Positions 30,534-39,889 of a DNA stretch of 64,000 bases are shown here, in pieces. The translations under genes were made by a program, and so were the position numbers. Under the pieces are notes generated by a model. It ran no database searches. It was not told the DNA's origin and worked only from the letters and a program-made list of their open reading frames with translations. How positions within the stretch are numbered: position 1 is the first letter of the stretch; every line of letters begins with the position of its first letter. Source of the DNA: Planctomycetota bacterium (GTDB lineage Bacteria; Planctomycetota; SZUA-567; H5-PLA8); contig JABTUM010000002.1 of NCBI GenBank assembly GCA_015075375.1, positions 1,599,393 through 1,663,392 on the forward strand, written 5' to 3'.

Positions 30534-31655
30534 CTACGCGGAGAAGCGCGTGGCGCGGAAGCGGGAGAGATCGAAGCGCGGCTTTTTGCCCACCGCCCAA
30601 TCGGCGGCGATCTTGCCGAACAGGACCGTGAACTTGAAACCCTCGCCGCACAGGCCGCCCACCGTCACGGCGCCGGGCCGTCCCGGTACTTCGTCGAGGA
30701 TAAAGACGCGGTCGGGCGTATTGGTGTAAAGGCACGTTTTCGAGAACGAGATCTCGTCCGATAGGTCGGGCATGCGCTCCCGGGCATAGGCACGCAGCAT
30801 CTCGGCGGTATTGGGATCCAGCTCGCGGTCCACATGATCGGGATCGTACGAAGGCCCCTGGCGGTGCTGCGCCAGTTTCACACCGGGTACGCGGCCGTCG
30901 ATCGGGAAGCCGTACATTTCGCCCACGGCCTCGGACTTCGCTTCGATCCAGACCGGAAAGGCTCCGGGCTTGAACAACTCTTCGTTCCGCGCGGGCTTCA
31001 GGTGCACGTACTGCTGGCGCGAGACGACGAGCGGCAAGCCGCTCACCAGCCGCGCCAGCCAAGGACCGGCGGTGACCACGAGGCGGTCGGCGAACAAATC
31101 ACCTTGCTCGGTCTGTATGCGAAAGCCCGAACCTTCAGGCGCGAAGGACCGGACCACGGTCTGTTCGCGGATCTCGGCGCCGTACTGAACCGCGAGCCGC
31201 AGGTTCGCGCGCACGCACGCGCTGGCGCGCAGGAAGCCGGTATCGGCTTGGGCGATCCCGATCTCGCCGGGCTTGAGGCGAAAAGCCGGAAAACGGCGCT
31301 GCGCCTCCGCGGCGCTCAAGCGGTCGTACGGCACTCCGAATTTGGCCAGCGCCGCTTCGATGCTCAGGAGATCGGGATGGCCTTCGGGGCCGAAATAGAG
31401 CCCGCCGGCGCGGACAAACAGCTCCTCCCCGGCCTCGGACTGCAGATCGTCCCAAAGCGGATACGCGGCGGTCATCAATTCCGTCAGGAGTTCGTCGGCG
31501 TAGGTCTTGCGCGTGACGCGCGATTCGCCGTAGCTGCTGCCGCGGTCGTGATCGACGGAGAACTGTTCGAGGACCACGACATCGTGTCCGTCGCGGGCCA
31601 GATGCCGCGCTGCGGCGCTGCCTACGCCTCCGCCGCCGATAACCGCGATCTTCAC
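30534..31655 (-). CDS. FAD-dependent amine oxidase, sarcosine-oxidase (MSOX/SolA) family
   Basis: A 373-residue flavoprotein. The dinucleotide motif G-G-G-G-V-G-S-A-A-A is at 7-16; S-S-Y-G-E-S-R-V-T-R follows at about residue 40. The K-T-C-L-Y-T motif near residue 309 carries the Cys that binds FAD covalently in monomeric sarcosine oxidase, and G-E-G-F-K-F-T occurs at the usual place. It should oxidise N-methylated or secondary amines. It lies between truA and the acidic membrane protein with small gaps and may share their transcript. Confidence 0.9.
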   Translation of the reverse strand: MKIAVIGGGGVGSAAARHLARDGHDVVVLEQFSVDHDRGSSYGESRVTRKTYADELLTELMTAAYPLWDDLQSEAGEELFVRAGGLYFGPEGHPDLLSIEAALAKFGVPYDRLSAAEAQRRFPAFRLKPGEIGIAQADTGFLRASACVRANLRLAVQYGAEIREQTVVRSFAPEGSGFRIQTEQGDLFADRLVVTAGPWLARLVSGLPLVVSRQQYVHLKPARNEELFKPGAFPVWIEAKSEAVGEMYGFPIDGRVPGVKLAQHRQGPSYDPDHVDRELDPNTAEMLRAYARERMPDLSDEISFSKTCLYTNTPDRVFILDEVPGRPGAVTVGGLCGEGFKFTVLFGKIAADWAVGKKPRFDLSRFRATRFSA

Positions 31656-31658
31656 GCT

Positions 31659-33428
31659 TTACTCCGCGGGGGTCGCGGCCTCTTCGGTCTTGGCCGGTTC
31701 GGCCGGCGCGGCTTCTTCCGTCTTGGCGGCGTCGCCGCCTTCGGCCGCGGCTTCGCCGGTTTTGGCCTCGCCGGCAGCATCTTCGGTATCGGCGCCCGGC
31801 TGCGTCAGGTCCATCGGCTCGGACGTCTCTTCACCGGTCTTCTCCGCGCCGCCCTTGGAGTCCTGGGCCGGGCCGGAACCGCCGAGGCCCAACGTTTCGT
31901 GCAGGCCGGTCAGGTGCAAGGCGAAGATATCCGCCACCAGGAAGCCGACGACCAGCACCACGCCCACGATCACGAAGAGCAGCGTCTTGCTCTTTTTGGG
32001 TCCGGCCTCCGCTCCGGCATCGGGAGCCGTCCGGCCGCGGCGCTTGGCCGCGCGTTCGGCCCGATCGCCGCCCACCGCCGCCACGCCCGCGCGCGATCCG
32101 GTTCGCCCGCGCGCTCCCGCGCGCCCGGCTCGGCCGCGACGCCCCGCGCCTGCCGCGACAGGCTCGGCTTCTTCTTCTTCGGCGCCTTCGGCACTTTCGG
32201 GTTTCTCTTCGCTTTCCTCCGCCGCAAACGCTTCCTCTTCGCTGGCGGCTTCCGCGCTGGCCTCCGCGGGCTCGGCGAGCAACTCCTCGTCCTGATCCGC
32301 CTCGACCTGAATATCCGCGACCTCGGCGACTTCCTCTTCGCTGGCTTCCTCGGCCGCTTCGGCCTCCTCAGCTTCTTCGGCTACTTCGGCAACTTCTGCG
32401 ACTTCTTCTTCGGAGGCCTCGGCTTCGTCTTCGGCCACCTCTGCCGCCGCCTCGGTCTCGACCTCTTCTACTTCCTCGGCAACCTCGGCGACTTCTTCCT
32501 CGACTTCGACCTCTTCTTCCACTTCCACTTCGGCCGCTTCTTCATCGACGGCTTCGACTTCGGCCGCTTCCGCTTCAACGTCGGCTTCGTCTGCGGCGAC
32601 TTCTTCGCCTTCGGCCACGGCCGCGCCGGCGGCTTCGCGCCGCGCTTTCAGCCGTTCACGCTTCTTGCGCAGGCGTTCCTTGCGCTTCTTCTTCTTGAGC
32701 AGACGGCGGCGGCGTTCGCGCTCGGCTTTCTCCGGATCGTCGTCTTCCGCCAGCGCTTCGGCGGGTTCGGCTTCTTCGATCTCGTCCACTTCTTCGGCTT
32801 CTGCGGGCTCGGCCTCCTCATCGTCCGCGACCTCGGCCACGGCTTCGGCGTCGTCCTCCAGCGCCTCGACTTCCACGTCGGCTTCCGCCTCGGCCGTCTC
32901 GGGCTCCGCTTCGGCTTCTTCCTCTTCCTCCGCAGGCTCCTCGTCCACGAGCGGTTCGTCGTCCACCAGCGGCTCGGCCGCGAGCACCTCCGGTTCCCGT
33001 TCCGCTTCGGCTTCTTCTTCAACCTCTTCTTCGCTGGCTTCCGGCTCTTCTTCGTCGGCGCCCGCTTCCTGGGCCGGTGCTTCCGCTTCGTCGGCTTCCA
33101 GGGCCGCGACGACTTCGACCTCTTCTTCGACTTCTTCTTCAACCTCTACATCAGCCGCTTCTTCGTCCGCCTCGACTTCGTCGTCTTCCAAACCGGCCAC
33201 CGGTTCGGTCTCAAGTTCGGGCTCGGCCTCCGCCACGGCCACCGCCGCGTCTTCTTCTTCCAGTTCGGCGGCCGGTTCTTCCCAAACCAGCGCGCCTTGC
33301 ACCTTGGGCGACTTCAGCGGCACCCGCAGCACCGCGCCCGTGACGGGACAGATGCCCAGCGCGCCGGCCTGGTCGTCCGAAACCGAGAGAATGACGTTGG
33401 GATCTTTGGGGCTGCGAAAGACGATCAT
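31659..33428 (-). CDS. Very acidic Glu/Ala-rich single-pass membrane protein
   Basis: A 589-residue protein of extreme composition. A conserved-looking N-terminal domain (1-50; MIVFRSPKDPNVILSVSDDQ, G-I-C-P-V-T-G-A-V) is followed by a long Glu/Ala/Val-rich stretch to about 430. Inside it, residues 236-268 are an almost purely basic patch (RRRRLLKKKKRKERLRKKRE). A Gly/Arg-rich part precedes a single membrane helix at about 481-505 (TLLFVIVGVVLVVGFLVADI), with an acidic tail. Function unknown; a charged spacer or scaffold is a guess. It is divergent from the FHA gene and ends 3 bp before the oxidase gene start. Confidence 0.8.
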   Translation of the reverse strand: MIVFRSPKDPNVILSVSDDQAGALGICPVTGAVLRVPLKSPKVQGALVWEEPAAELEEEDAAVAVAEAEPELETEPVAGLEDDEVEADEEAADVEVEEEVEEEVEVVAALEADEAEAPAQEAGADEEEPEASEEEVEEEAEAEREPEVLAAEPLVDDEPLVDEEPAEEEEEAEAEPETAEAEADVEVEALEDDAEAVAEVADDEEAEPAEAEEVDEIEEAEPAEALAEDDDPEKAERERRRRLLKKKKRKERLRKKRERLKARREAAGAAVAEGEEVAADEADVEAEAAEVEAVDEEAAEVEVEEEVEVEEEVAEVAEEVEEVETEAAAEVAEDEAEASEEEVAEVAEVAEEAEEAEAAEEASEEEVAEVADIQVEADQDEELLAEPAEASAEAASEEEAFAAEESEEKPESAEGAEEEEAEPVAAGAGRRGRAGRAGARGRTGSRAGVAAVGGDRAERAAKRRGRTAPDAGAEAGPKKSKTLLFVIVGVVLVVGFLVADIFALHLTGLHETLGLGGSGPAQDSKGGAEKTGEETSEPMDLTQPGADTEDAAGEAKTGEAAAEGGDAAKTEEAAPAEPAKTEEAATPAE

Positions 33429-33686
33429 GGCGCGGTGCGCTCCGGGCCGCAGGCTGTCGGAATAAGCAGTCTAAGTTTATAATCCAACGGCACTAAGGAG
33501 GTCAATTCACGATCGGCCTCCCGGCACGGAATTCCCGCCCCTGACGCCGCGACCGCCGAATGCCTCCAGATTCCCGAATTGGGTGCATGCGGGTGTCTTG
33601 ACAGGCTTTTGTTTCGGAACTACGTTGTTCAATAGGGGTAAAAGCCTTTTGCAAGGCAGGACTTAGACCAGGAGCCGGAACCCGCC

Positions 33687-34901
33687 GTGGCCCATTTGCT
33701 GTTCCGTAACGGACCGTACGCGGGCAAAAGCCTGCAAATCCCGGCTGGGAAAATGATTACCATAGGCCGGAACCGGGATATCGAACTCCCGCTTCCCGAC
33801 CTGAAGCTCTCCCGGCGGCATTGCGGCATCGACAGCCGGGCTGACGGCTGCTATCTGGTCGATATGGGCAGCACGAACGGGACGTACATCAACGGCGAGC
33901 GGCTCTCCGGCGATATCCGGCTCAAGAACTTCGACCGCGTCCTGATCGGCGACACCGAAATTGAGTACCAGGCGCCGGAAGACATCGACGAACTCCAGAC
34001 CCGCGTCGGCATGCCGGCTCCGGAAACGCAGGCGACGGACGAAAACGCCGCCGGGTCCATCCCGCTGAATATGCCAGGCGCCGCCGCTCCGCAGCCGATC
34101 AACCTGCAAGATATGGGCACGCAGCCCGGAGCGATGGTCGCGGCGGAGATGCAGCCGATCTCTCCGGACGAAGCGGCGATGGCGCTGAAGGACGAAGAGT
34201 TCCGCGCCGCGCTGGCCGAGATGAACCGCGCGCTTCCGCCCCCGCCCGGCAGCCAGCCGGCTCCCGTTGCCGCGGTCGAACCGTTCAAGGACGAGCGCCC
34301 GCAGCTGCTCTTCTGCGATGTCTGCAACGGGAGCATTCCCATTCTCGATCTGGATCTGGGCGAAGCCAAAGAGATCCGCGGGACGCTGATCTGCAAAGAG
34401 TGTCTGGCGCGCGGGGTGACGATCGGCGATCAGGTGCGCGCCAGCACGCCGGCTTCGGGCGCGCATCGTCCGGCGCAGAGCATCACGCAGATTCTATCGG
34501 GCCTGGACCATGTCGAAGAAGTGAAGCTGGGCGATCAGAAGGCGGCGCAGGCGGCGTTGACGCCCGACGAGCAGGCGATTCTTTCGGGCGGGCATTCGAC
34601 GCGCCGGCAAGCGCCGGTGCATCCGCGTCCGGCCGCGGGCGGCCCGCCGCCGGCTCCGGTGCCGCAAAAGGACCTCGACGACTTGCTGGGCGACGATTTC
34701 GAGGAGTTCGAGGAACTCGGTGCGCCGGACCCCGAACCTCCGCGCCGAGCCGCGCCGCCGGTGCAGGCTTCGCGGCCTCCGGCGCCCGCGCCACGACCCG
34801 CGCCGGCCAAGGCCGCGCCGCCCAAACCGGCCCCCCGTTCGGCCTCGCCCTTCGACGAAGATGAAGACCTCGTCGAGATCGGCGGGGACGAGAAGGCGTG
34901 A
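33687..34901 (+). CDS. FHA-domain protein with zinc-binding motif
   Basis: A 404-residue protein. FHA domain at 1-95 with G-R-N-R, L-S-R-R-H-C-G-I and G-S-T-N-G-T-Y-I-N-G: a phosphothreonine reader. Then a Pro/Ala-rich linker, a C-D-V-C ... C-K-E-C pair at about 209-236, and an acidic Pro-rich C-terminal region with a D-D-L-L-G-D-D-F-E-E-F-E-E stretch. It is coupled by a 4-bp overlap (GTGA) to the protease gene. A likely partner of the Ser/Thr kinases in the window. Confidence 0.9.
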   Translation: MAHLLFRNGPYAGKSLQIPAGKMITIGRNRDIELPLPDLKLSRRHCGIDSRADGCYLVDMGSTNGTYINGERLSGDIRLKNFDRVLIGDTEIEYQAPEDIDELQTRVGMPAPETQATDENAAGSIPLNMPGAAAPQPINLQDMGTQPGAMVAAEMQPISPDEAAMALKDEEFRAALAEMNRALPPPPGSQPAPVAAVEPFKDERPQLLFCDVCNGSIPILDLDLGEAKEIRGTLICKECLARGVTIGDQVRASTPASGAHRPAQSITQILSGLDHVEEVKLGDQKAAQAALTPDEQAILSGGHSTRRQAPVHPRPAAGGPPPAPVPQKDLDDLLGDDFEEFEELGAPDPEPPRRAAPPVQASRPPAPAPRPAPAKAAPPKPAPRSASPFDEDEDLVEIGGDEKA

Positions 34902-35674
34902 GCGCCGCGAACGTGCCCAGCGGCAGCCTGAACAGCTATCTCACCGAAACGCGACGCCCGATCTACTCCGCGGCGCTCGTGCTTCCGTTTCTGATCGTTT
35001 ACGAAGTCGGGGTTGTCTGGCTCGACACCGCGTACATCAACGGCGCCGACGCGATCATCATGCGCCTGATGCACAAGCTCTCGTTGGGGGCCATTCCGGC
35101 GTTCGCTTCGGGCGTCGTACTGATCGCCTGCTTCGTGGTCTGGCAGGTCCGCAGCGGCGCGAGTTGGAAACTGGATACTCAGAAGCTGGGCTACCAGTTT
35201 TTGGAGAGCCTCGCTTTTGCCGCGGTGCTCTTCGTATTCCTGGGCTGGATCTCCGCTCGCTTGCCGGCCCCGCGTTCCGCGCCGGGCCTGGTGCTGATGG
35301 CAAGCGGCGAAAGCGGCGGGATTCGCGGCACGCTGGAACAGATGGTGCTGTACTGCGGCGCGGGGGTGTACGAGGAACTGCTCTTTCGGGTCCTGCAGCT
35401 CCAGTTGCTGATGCTGGTCTTCACCAAGCTCTTGAAGCTGGACAAAGCGTACGCGGCGGCGTGGGCGGTGGGGCTGGGCGCGGTGATCTTCAGCCTGTTC
35501 CACTACATCGGGGCGGAGGAGTTTCACATCAACAGCTTTCTGCAGCGAACGTTCGCGGGCGTGTACTTCGCGGCGGTGTACGTGACGCGCAGTTTCGGCG
35601 TGGCCGCCGCCGCGCACGCCGAGTACGACATCATGGTCGGCATTGCGCAAATCGTTCTGGGGCGGCATAACTAG
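34898..35674 (+). CDS. CPBP family intramembrane metalloprotease
   Basis: A 258-residue membrane protein of the CPBP/ABI family (type II CAAX prenyl endopeptidase-like). Motif 1 is E159-E160-x3-R164 (YEELLFR), with a later F-S-L-F-H-Y-I-G giving the His, and a further A-A-H-A-E-Y-D region. About seven spans. Starts with GTG at 34898, overlapping the FHA gene. Prokaryotic members process or protect peptides, but the target is unknown. Confidence 0.88.
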   Translation: MSAANVPSGSLNSYLTETRRPIYSAALVLPFLIVYEVGVVWLDTAYINGADAIIMRLMHKLSLGAIPAFASGVVLIACFVVWQVRSGASWKLDTQKLGYQFLESLAFAAVLFVFLGWISARLPAPRSAPGLVLMASGESGGIRGTLEQMVLYCGAGVYEELLFRVLQLQLLMLVFTKLLKLDKAYAAAWAVGLGAVIFSLFHYIGAEEFHINSFLQRTFAGVYFAAVYVTRSFGVAAAAHAEYDIMVGIAQIVLGRHN

Positions 35675-35727
35675 CCTGCCCGCACTTGGAGCTCGAACGC
35701 GATTTCGGACCGCGCTAGAATCAAATC

Positions 35728-37170
35728 ATGAGCCAACCTCCCGAAGCCTCCTTTCAGCGCTGCATCGATCCGGCCTGCGGCGCGACCTTCGGTCTCACCG
35801 AAGTCCTCACCGCCTGCCCGAAATGCCAGGGCCTGCTGGACATCGCCTACGACTGGAACCGCCAGTCCGTCCCGCAGAAGCTCACGGCCTTCGAACGCAA
35901 GTACGCGACGCGGCGCTACCCGCTGCATTTCAGCGGCGTCTGGCGCTTCAAGGAATTGCTCAACTTTGCGCCGGACGACCGCGTGGTCAGCATCGGTGAA
36001 GGGCAGACGATGCTGCGGCCGGAAAGCGAAGTGGCGCGCTACGTCGGCCTGCCCGAAGGCACGGTCTTTTTGCAGTACGAAGGCCTCAATCCGTCGGGGA
36101 GCTTCAAAGACAACGGCATGACCGCGGCGTTTACGCATGCGCGGATGACCGGCGCGCGCCGCGCGGCCTGCGCGAGCACCGGAAACACCAGTTCGAGCCT
36201 CGCCGCGTTCGCGGCCGCGACGCGCAACCGGCCTGCGGGCGAACGGATCGAAGCGCTGATCTTCGTCGGCTCGGGGCGCATCGCGCTGGGCAAGCTCGCC
36301 CAGGGCCTCGATTACGGCGCGCGGACGCTGCAGATCCAAGGCGACTTCGACGACGCGATGAAGCAAGTCCGCGCCGTCAGCACGCGCTTGGGCATCTACC
36401 TCGTCAACTCGGTCAATCCCTTCCGCCTGGAAGGGCAGAAGACGATCATGTACCGCGTGCTGGAAGGCTTGAACTGGGAAGCCCCGGATTGGATCGTGGT
36501 GCCCGGGGGCAACCTCGGCAACAGCAGCGCGTTCGCGAAGGCGTTTCAGGAACTCAAGGCGCTGGGTCTGATCGCCCGCGTCCCGCGGCTGTGCGTGGTC
36601 AACGCGGCGGGCGCAGACACGTTTTACCGGCTGGTCAACGAGCACGGCGTCACCTGGAACGGCGGGAAGTTCGACCGGGCCAAGATCGACGCGTTCTACA
36701 AGCAGATGGATGCCGAGGACCGCCACGCGCACACGGTGGCCAGCGCCATCGAGATCAACCGCCCCGTCAACCTGACGAAATGCCTGCGCGCGCTGGAATG
36801 GATGAACGGCGTCGTGCTGCAATCCGACGACCAGGCGATCCTGGACGCGAAGGCCGTCGTCGGGCGCGGCGGGCTGGGCTGCGAACCGGCCAGCGCCGCC
36901 AGCGTCGCGGGCTTGAAGCAGCTCGTCGAGAAGCAGATCGTCTCGAAGGGCGAGCGCGCCGTCTGTATCGTGACCGGGCACCACCTCAAGGCGCCCGACG
37001 TGACGGTCGCGTACCACAGCCTGCACGGGGAAGATCTGCGCCACGAACTGGGGCGCTACCAGATCCGCGAAAACCCGTTCGCGAACAGCCCGCGCCCGGT
37101 CGCCAACGACCTGAACGAGATCCTGCGCATCCTGGGCGACCCCAAAGAAACGGGCAGTTGGGACGCCTAA
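35728..37170 (+). CDS. thrC: Threonine synthase
   Basis: PLP enzyme converting O-phosphohomoserine to threonine. Schiff-base Lys is K127 in S-G-S-F-K-D-N-G-M-T; the A-C-A-S-T-G-N-T-S-S phosphate-binding loop follows. A zinc-ribbon-like N-terminus (C12, C17, C30, C33) is typical of this ThrC subgroup. The 480-residue length is on the long side but usual for it. It is followed by an unrelated large protein gene. Confidence 0.95.
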   Translation: MSQPPEASFQRCIDPACGATFGLTEVLTACPKCQGLLDIAYDWNRQSVPQKLTAFERKYATRRYPLHFSGVWRFKELLNFAPDDRVVSIGEGQTMLRPESEVARYVGLPEGTVFLQYEGLNPSGSFKDNGMTAAFTHARMTGARRAACASTGNTSSSLAAFAAATRNRPAGERIEALIFVGSGRIALGKLAQGLDYGARTLQIQGDFDDAMKQVRAVSTRLGIYLVNSVNPFRLEGQKTIMYRVLEGLNWEAPDWIVVPGGNLGNSSAFAKAFQELKALGLIARVPRLCVVNAAGADTFYRLVNEHGVTWNGGKFDRAKIDAFYKQMDAEDRHAHTVASAIEINRPVNLTKCLRALEWMNGVVLQSDDQAILDAKAVVGRGGLGCEPASAASVAGLKQLVEKQIVSKGERAVCIVTGHHLKAPDVTVAYHSLHGEDLRHELGRYQIRENPFANSPRPVANDLNEILRILGDPKETGSWDA

Positions 37171-37248
37171 TCGGCGGCAGCACCCCTCCCCAATCGGGCG
37201 TCTAACCTCTATACTGCGTAATGGGTTGGATACCGCGGGGGTTCGCGC

Positions 37249-39810
37249 GTGAAGTTTTACTTCTGCGAGAAATGCGGTAAGCGCCTGACCGAGCAGGAAA
37301 TCAGCGCCGGCCAAGCCAAGGACAAGAAGCTGCGGGGCGTCTATTGCGCCGATTGCTCCGAGGGCGTCATGACCCTCGAGACGGTCCCGCTGACCGAGGA
37401 TTCCGCGCGGGAGTTACTCAGCCAGCATGGGCCGCCTGCGGCGCGGCGGCCTTCCGAAGCGAACATCCAGCCACCGGTTTCGCATCGAGCCACGCGTGGG
37501 TCCGAACGGTCGTCCGGAGCGCGAATCGCTCCGCGCGCCGCGGCTGCTGGCGCCCACGCCGCCCCTGCCGCCACCGCCGGCAGCGCGCAGAAGTACGCCG
37601 CGCTGGGCGGAGCGGGAATCGTCGCGATGGTCGCCTTGGCGATCTTATTCAGCGGAGGTAGCAGCGCTCCTCCCATTCGCACCGCCCAATCCCCAGAAGC
37701 GCCTTCGCCGATCGTGCTTGCACCTCCACCGGATGCGCCAACCGCCTTGCCGCGCGAAGCGGCCCCCGAAACGCCTCCGCCGCCCGCCGAAGCGCAGCCC
37801 CTTCTGCCCGCGCCCGCACCAGAGACGCCGGCCGAGCCCGCCCCCGTGGAACCGGCCGCGCCGGCGCCCGAAGCTCCGCCGCCGAGTACGCCCGCGGCGA
37901 CTCCGGCTCCCGAGGTTCCGGTTTCGCAGCCAGCGACCGATTCCTCAGTGCCCGTCACGCCCGCTCCGACCGAGCCGGAGGCGCCCGCCCCAATGGACGC
38001 CGCCAAGGTGATCGAGTGGGCCACCGGTCCCATGCCGTTCGAGATTGTGCTGAGCACGCTGGAAGCCGATGGCTTGAAAAAACTGCCGCCCGAGGATCCG
38101 CGATCGGCCGTCATGGAAATGACGCGGCAAGCACGCGATTTGGAAAACGCGGTACGCAAAGCGCTCCTCGCGAAGGCCGGCGGGCGCCTGATCCTCACCA
38201 ACGCCAAGGGACAGCGACGCTTCGTGAACGTCTCCCAGCCTAAACCCGGCGAACTGGCGCTGGATTTCGGATCAGGACCGCAGCCGCTGGCGTTGAACGA
38301 CCTGGCGCAGGTGAGCATCCAGGAACTTTCCCACGGCGTTGCCGGAGCGTCCTCGAAGTGGGCGGCTTACCTCGCCCTGCGCGGCCCTCCCGATGCGGCG
38401 GCAAGGCAAGTAGACCAATTGGATGAAGCGCTGCGCAAAACCGCAACCGAACTGATCGAACAGCGCCGCACGGTTTGGCTGGAAGAGCAAGCGCGGGCGG
38501 AGTTGGCCGATTTCGAGAAGCTGCTCGAGGCCAAGCAGACCGGTCCGGCCAAAGCCTTGGGTGCGAAGATCCTCGAACGCTACGCCGGAACGGCCGCCTT
38601 GAAAGCCTTCACGCCGCCTCTGGAAGAACGGCTGGCGGATCTCGACAGCCACGGCATGAGCTTGCGCGGAGTCTTTCTTTGCGATGCCAAGCGCCTGCCG
38701 GACGGGCGCGTCGAGCTGAATTTCGATCCGCAAAAGCCGCTGCACCGCTACGAACTGCGCAACCGGAGCCTGCCGGCTTACTTCACCGAACTTGAAGCGG
38801 ATCTGACCATTGGCAACGACGGGCGCTGGCACCGCATCTTCCACGTCGGCGAAAGCCGCTGCATTCTGGAGATGGGCGGGCGCCTGCGCGTCGAACACCT
38901 CGGACAGAAGGCGCAAGGCGAGCCAGCGGGCCTCTTCAGCCCCACGCCGGACCGCTACGGCACCATCGGCGGGCCGCATCGCATCCGCATCCGGGCCGGC
39001 GCGCCGGGGTTATCGTTTCAGGTGGACGAGCACCCGCCCGTCGCGCTTCCGGGGCCGTGGAGCGGCGGACGGCTGATGTGGCCGGGCGCTTCGTACCAGA
39101 TCGCGCCGTCCAAACTCACCGTGACAGGACGCCTCGATCCGCTCTGGCTGGCCGAGATGCAGGAGGTCGCGAAGCAGCGCGCGGCCTATTTCGCCGGGCA
39201 GCCCGTGGCGCTGGCGCCGGTGGTTCGATCCCGCCCGCGTCCCGAGACGGAACCGTGGCTGCATTGCTGGACGTACGGCGCCGACAAGGAGGTCCGATAC
39301 TTTGCCGGCTGGAATACGGTAGGCGCATCTTGGACCGCCGAAGGCAAGGAATGGGTTTCGCCGCGGCCGGCGGATCGCACCGAGTGGTATTCGTGGTTCT
39401 GGCCCATGGCGCTGGTCTCGAACGAATGCGAGTTATCCTTCGAAGCCAAGCAGGAGAACGGTCCCTTCGGAATTTCGTTCGTACCTCGCGACGGAGGGAT
39501 CGACACCAAGATCCTCTTCATCGACAGCAATACCGCAAAGATCGAGCTTTACGCATTGTTCGAGGATCGGCCGGTCGTACGCAAATCGAACGTGAGCTAC
39601 GATACCGTTCCCCTGTCCACCGGAAAGGATTGGCTGCCCTATACGGTAAGAGTCCAAGGCGGGAAGTTGTCGCTCCAAGTATCCGGACAAGTTGTGCTGA
39701 CGAATGCAATCGAGCCCAACGTCGACGTCGGACCGCTTTCGTTCTTCGCTTCCGCGCAGACGCGCGTCCGGCTGCGCAACGTCCAAATCAGGCCACTCAA
39801 ACAGCCGTAG
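37249..39810 (+). CDS. Zinc-finger, single-pass membrane protein with C-terminal beta-sandwich
   Basis: An 853-residue protein starting at GTG or in-frame at 37249. Domains: N-terminal zinc finger (C-E-K-C-G ... C-A-D-C, 6-40), Ala-rich linker, one membrane span at about 119-138, a Pro/Ala-rich linker to 245, a helical domain to about 460, and a C-terminal half of beta strands resembling LamG/3-keto-disaccharide-hydrolase-like sandwiches (W-L-P-Y-T-V-R-V-Q-G-G-K-L-S-L). The finger is cytoplasmic and the sandwich exported if the span is oriented as expected. No catalytic residues identified. Confidence 0.75.
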   Translation: MKFYFCEKCGKRLTEQEISAGQAKDKKLRGVYCADCSEGVMTLETVPLTEDSARELLSQHGPPAARRPSEANIQPPVSHRATRGSERSSGARIAPRAAAAGAHAAPAATAGSAQKYAALGGAGIVAMVALAILFSGGSSAPPIRTAQSPEAPSPIVLAPPPDAPTALPREAAPETPPPPAEAQPLLPAPAPETPAEPAPVEPAAPAPEAPPPSTPAATPAPEVPVSQPATDSSVPVTPAPTEPEAPAPMDAAKVIEWATGPMPFEIVLSTLEADGLKKLPPEDPRSAVMEMTRQARDLENAVRKALLAKAGGRLILTNAKGQRRFVNVSQPKPGELALDFGSGPQPLALNDLAQVSIQELSHGVAGASSKWAAYLALRGPPDAAARQVDQLDEALRKTATELIEQRRTVWLEEQARAELADFEKLLEAKQTGPAKALGAKILERYAGTAALKAFTPPLEERLADLDSHGMSLRGVFLCDAKRLPDGRVELNFDPQKPLHRYELRNRSLPAYFTELEADLTIGNDGRWHRIFHVGESRCILEMGGRLRVEHLGQKAQGEPAGLFSPTPDRYGTIGGPHRIRIRAGAPGLSFQVDEHPPVALPGPWSGGRLMWPGASYQIAPSKLTVTGRLDPLWLAEMQEVAKQRAAYFAGQPVALAPVVRSRPRPETEPWLHCWTYGADKEVRYFAGWNTVGASWTAEGKEWVSPRPADRTEWYSWFWPMALVSNECELSFEAKQENGPFGISFVPRDGGIDTKILFIDSNTAKIELYALFEDRPVVRKSNVSYDTVPLSTGKDWLPYTVRVQGGKLSLQVSGQVVLTNAIEPNVDVGPLSFFASAQTRVRLRNVQIRPLKQP

Positions 39811-39889
39811 CCTTTCTTCTCTGGCCTTGGCCCCGCGCCATCCGTAGATTCGCAGGACGCCGCACAGCCTCGAATCGGAGATTCTCGAC

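Noticed and set aside
30834..33482. 882-codon Phe/Gly-rich plus-strand frame
   Set aside because: Spans the oxidase and the acidic protein on the opposite strand; its composition is a direct result of the Glu/Ala codons.
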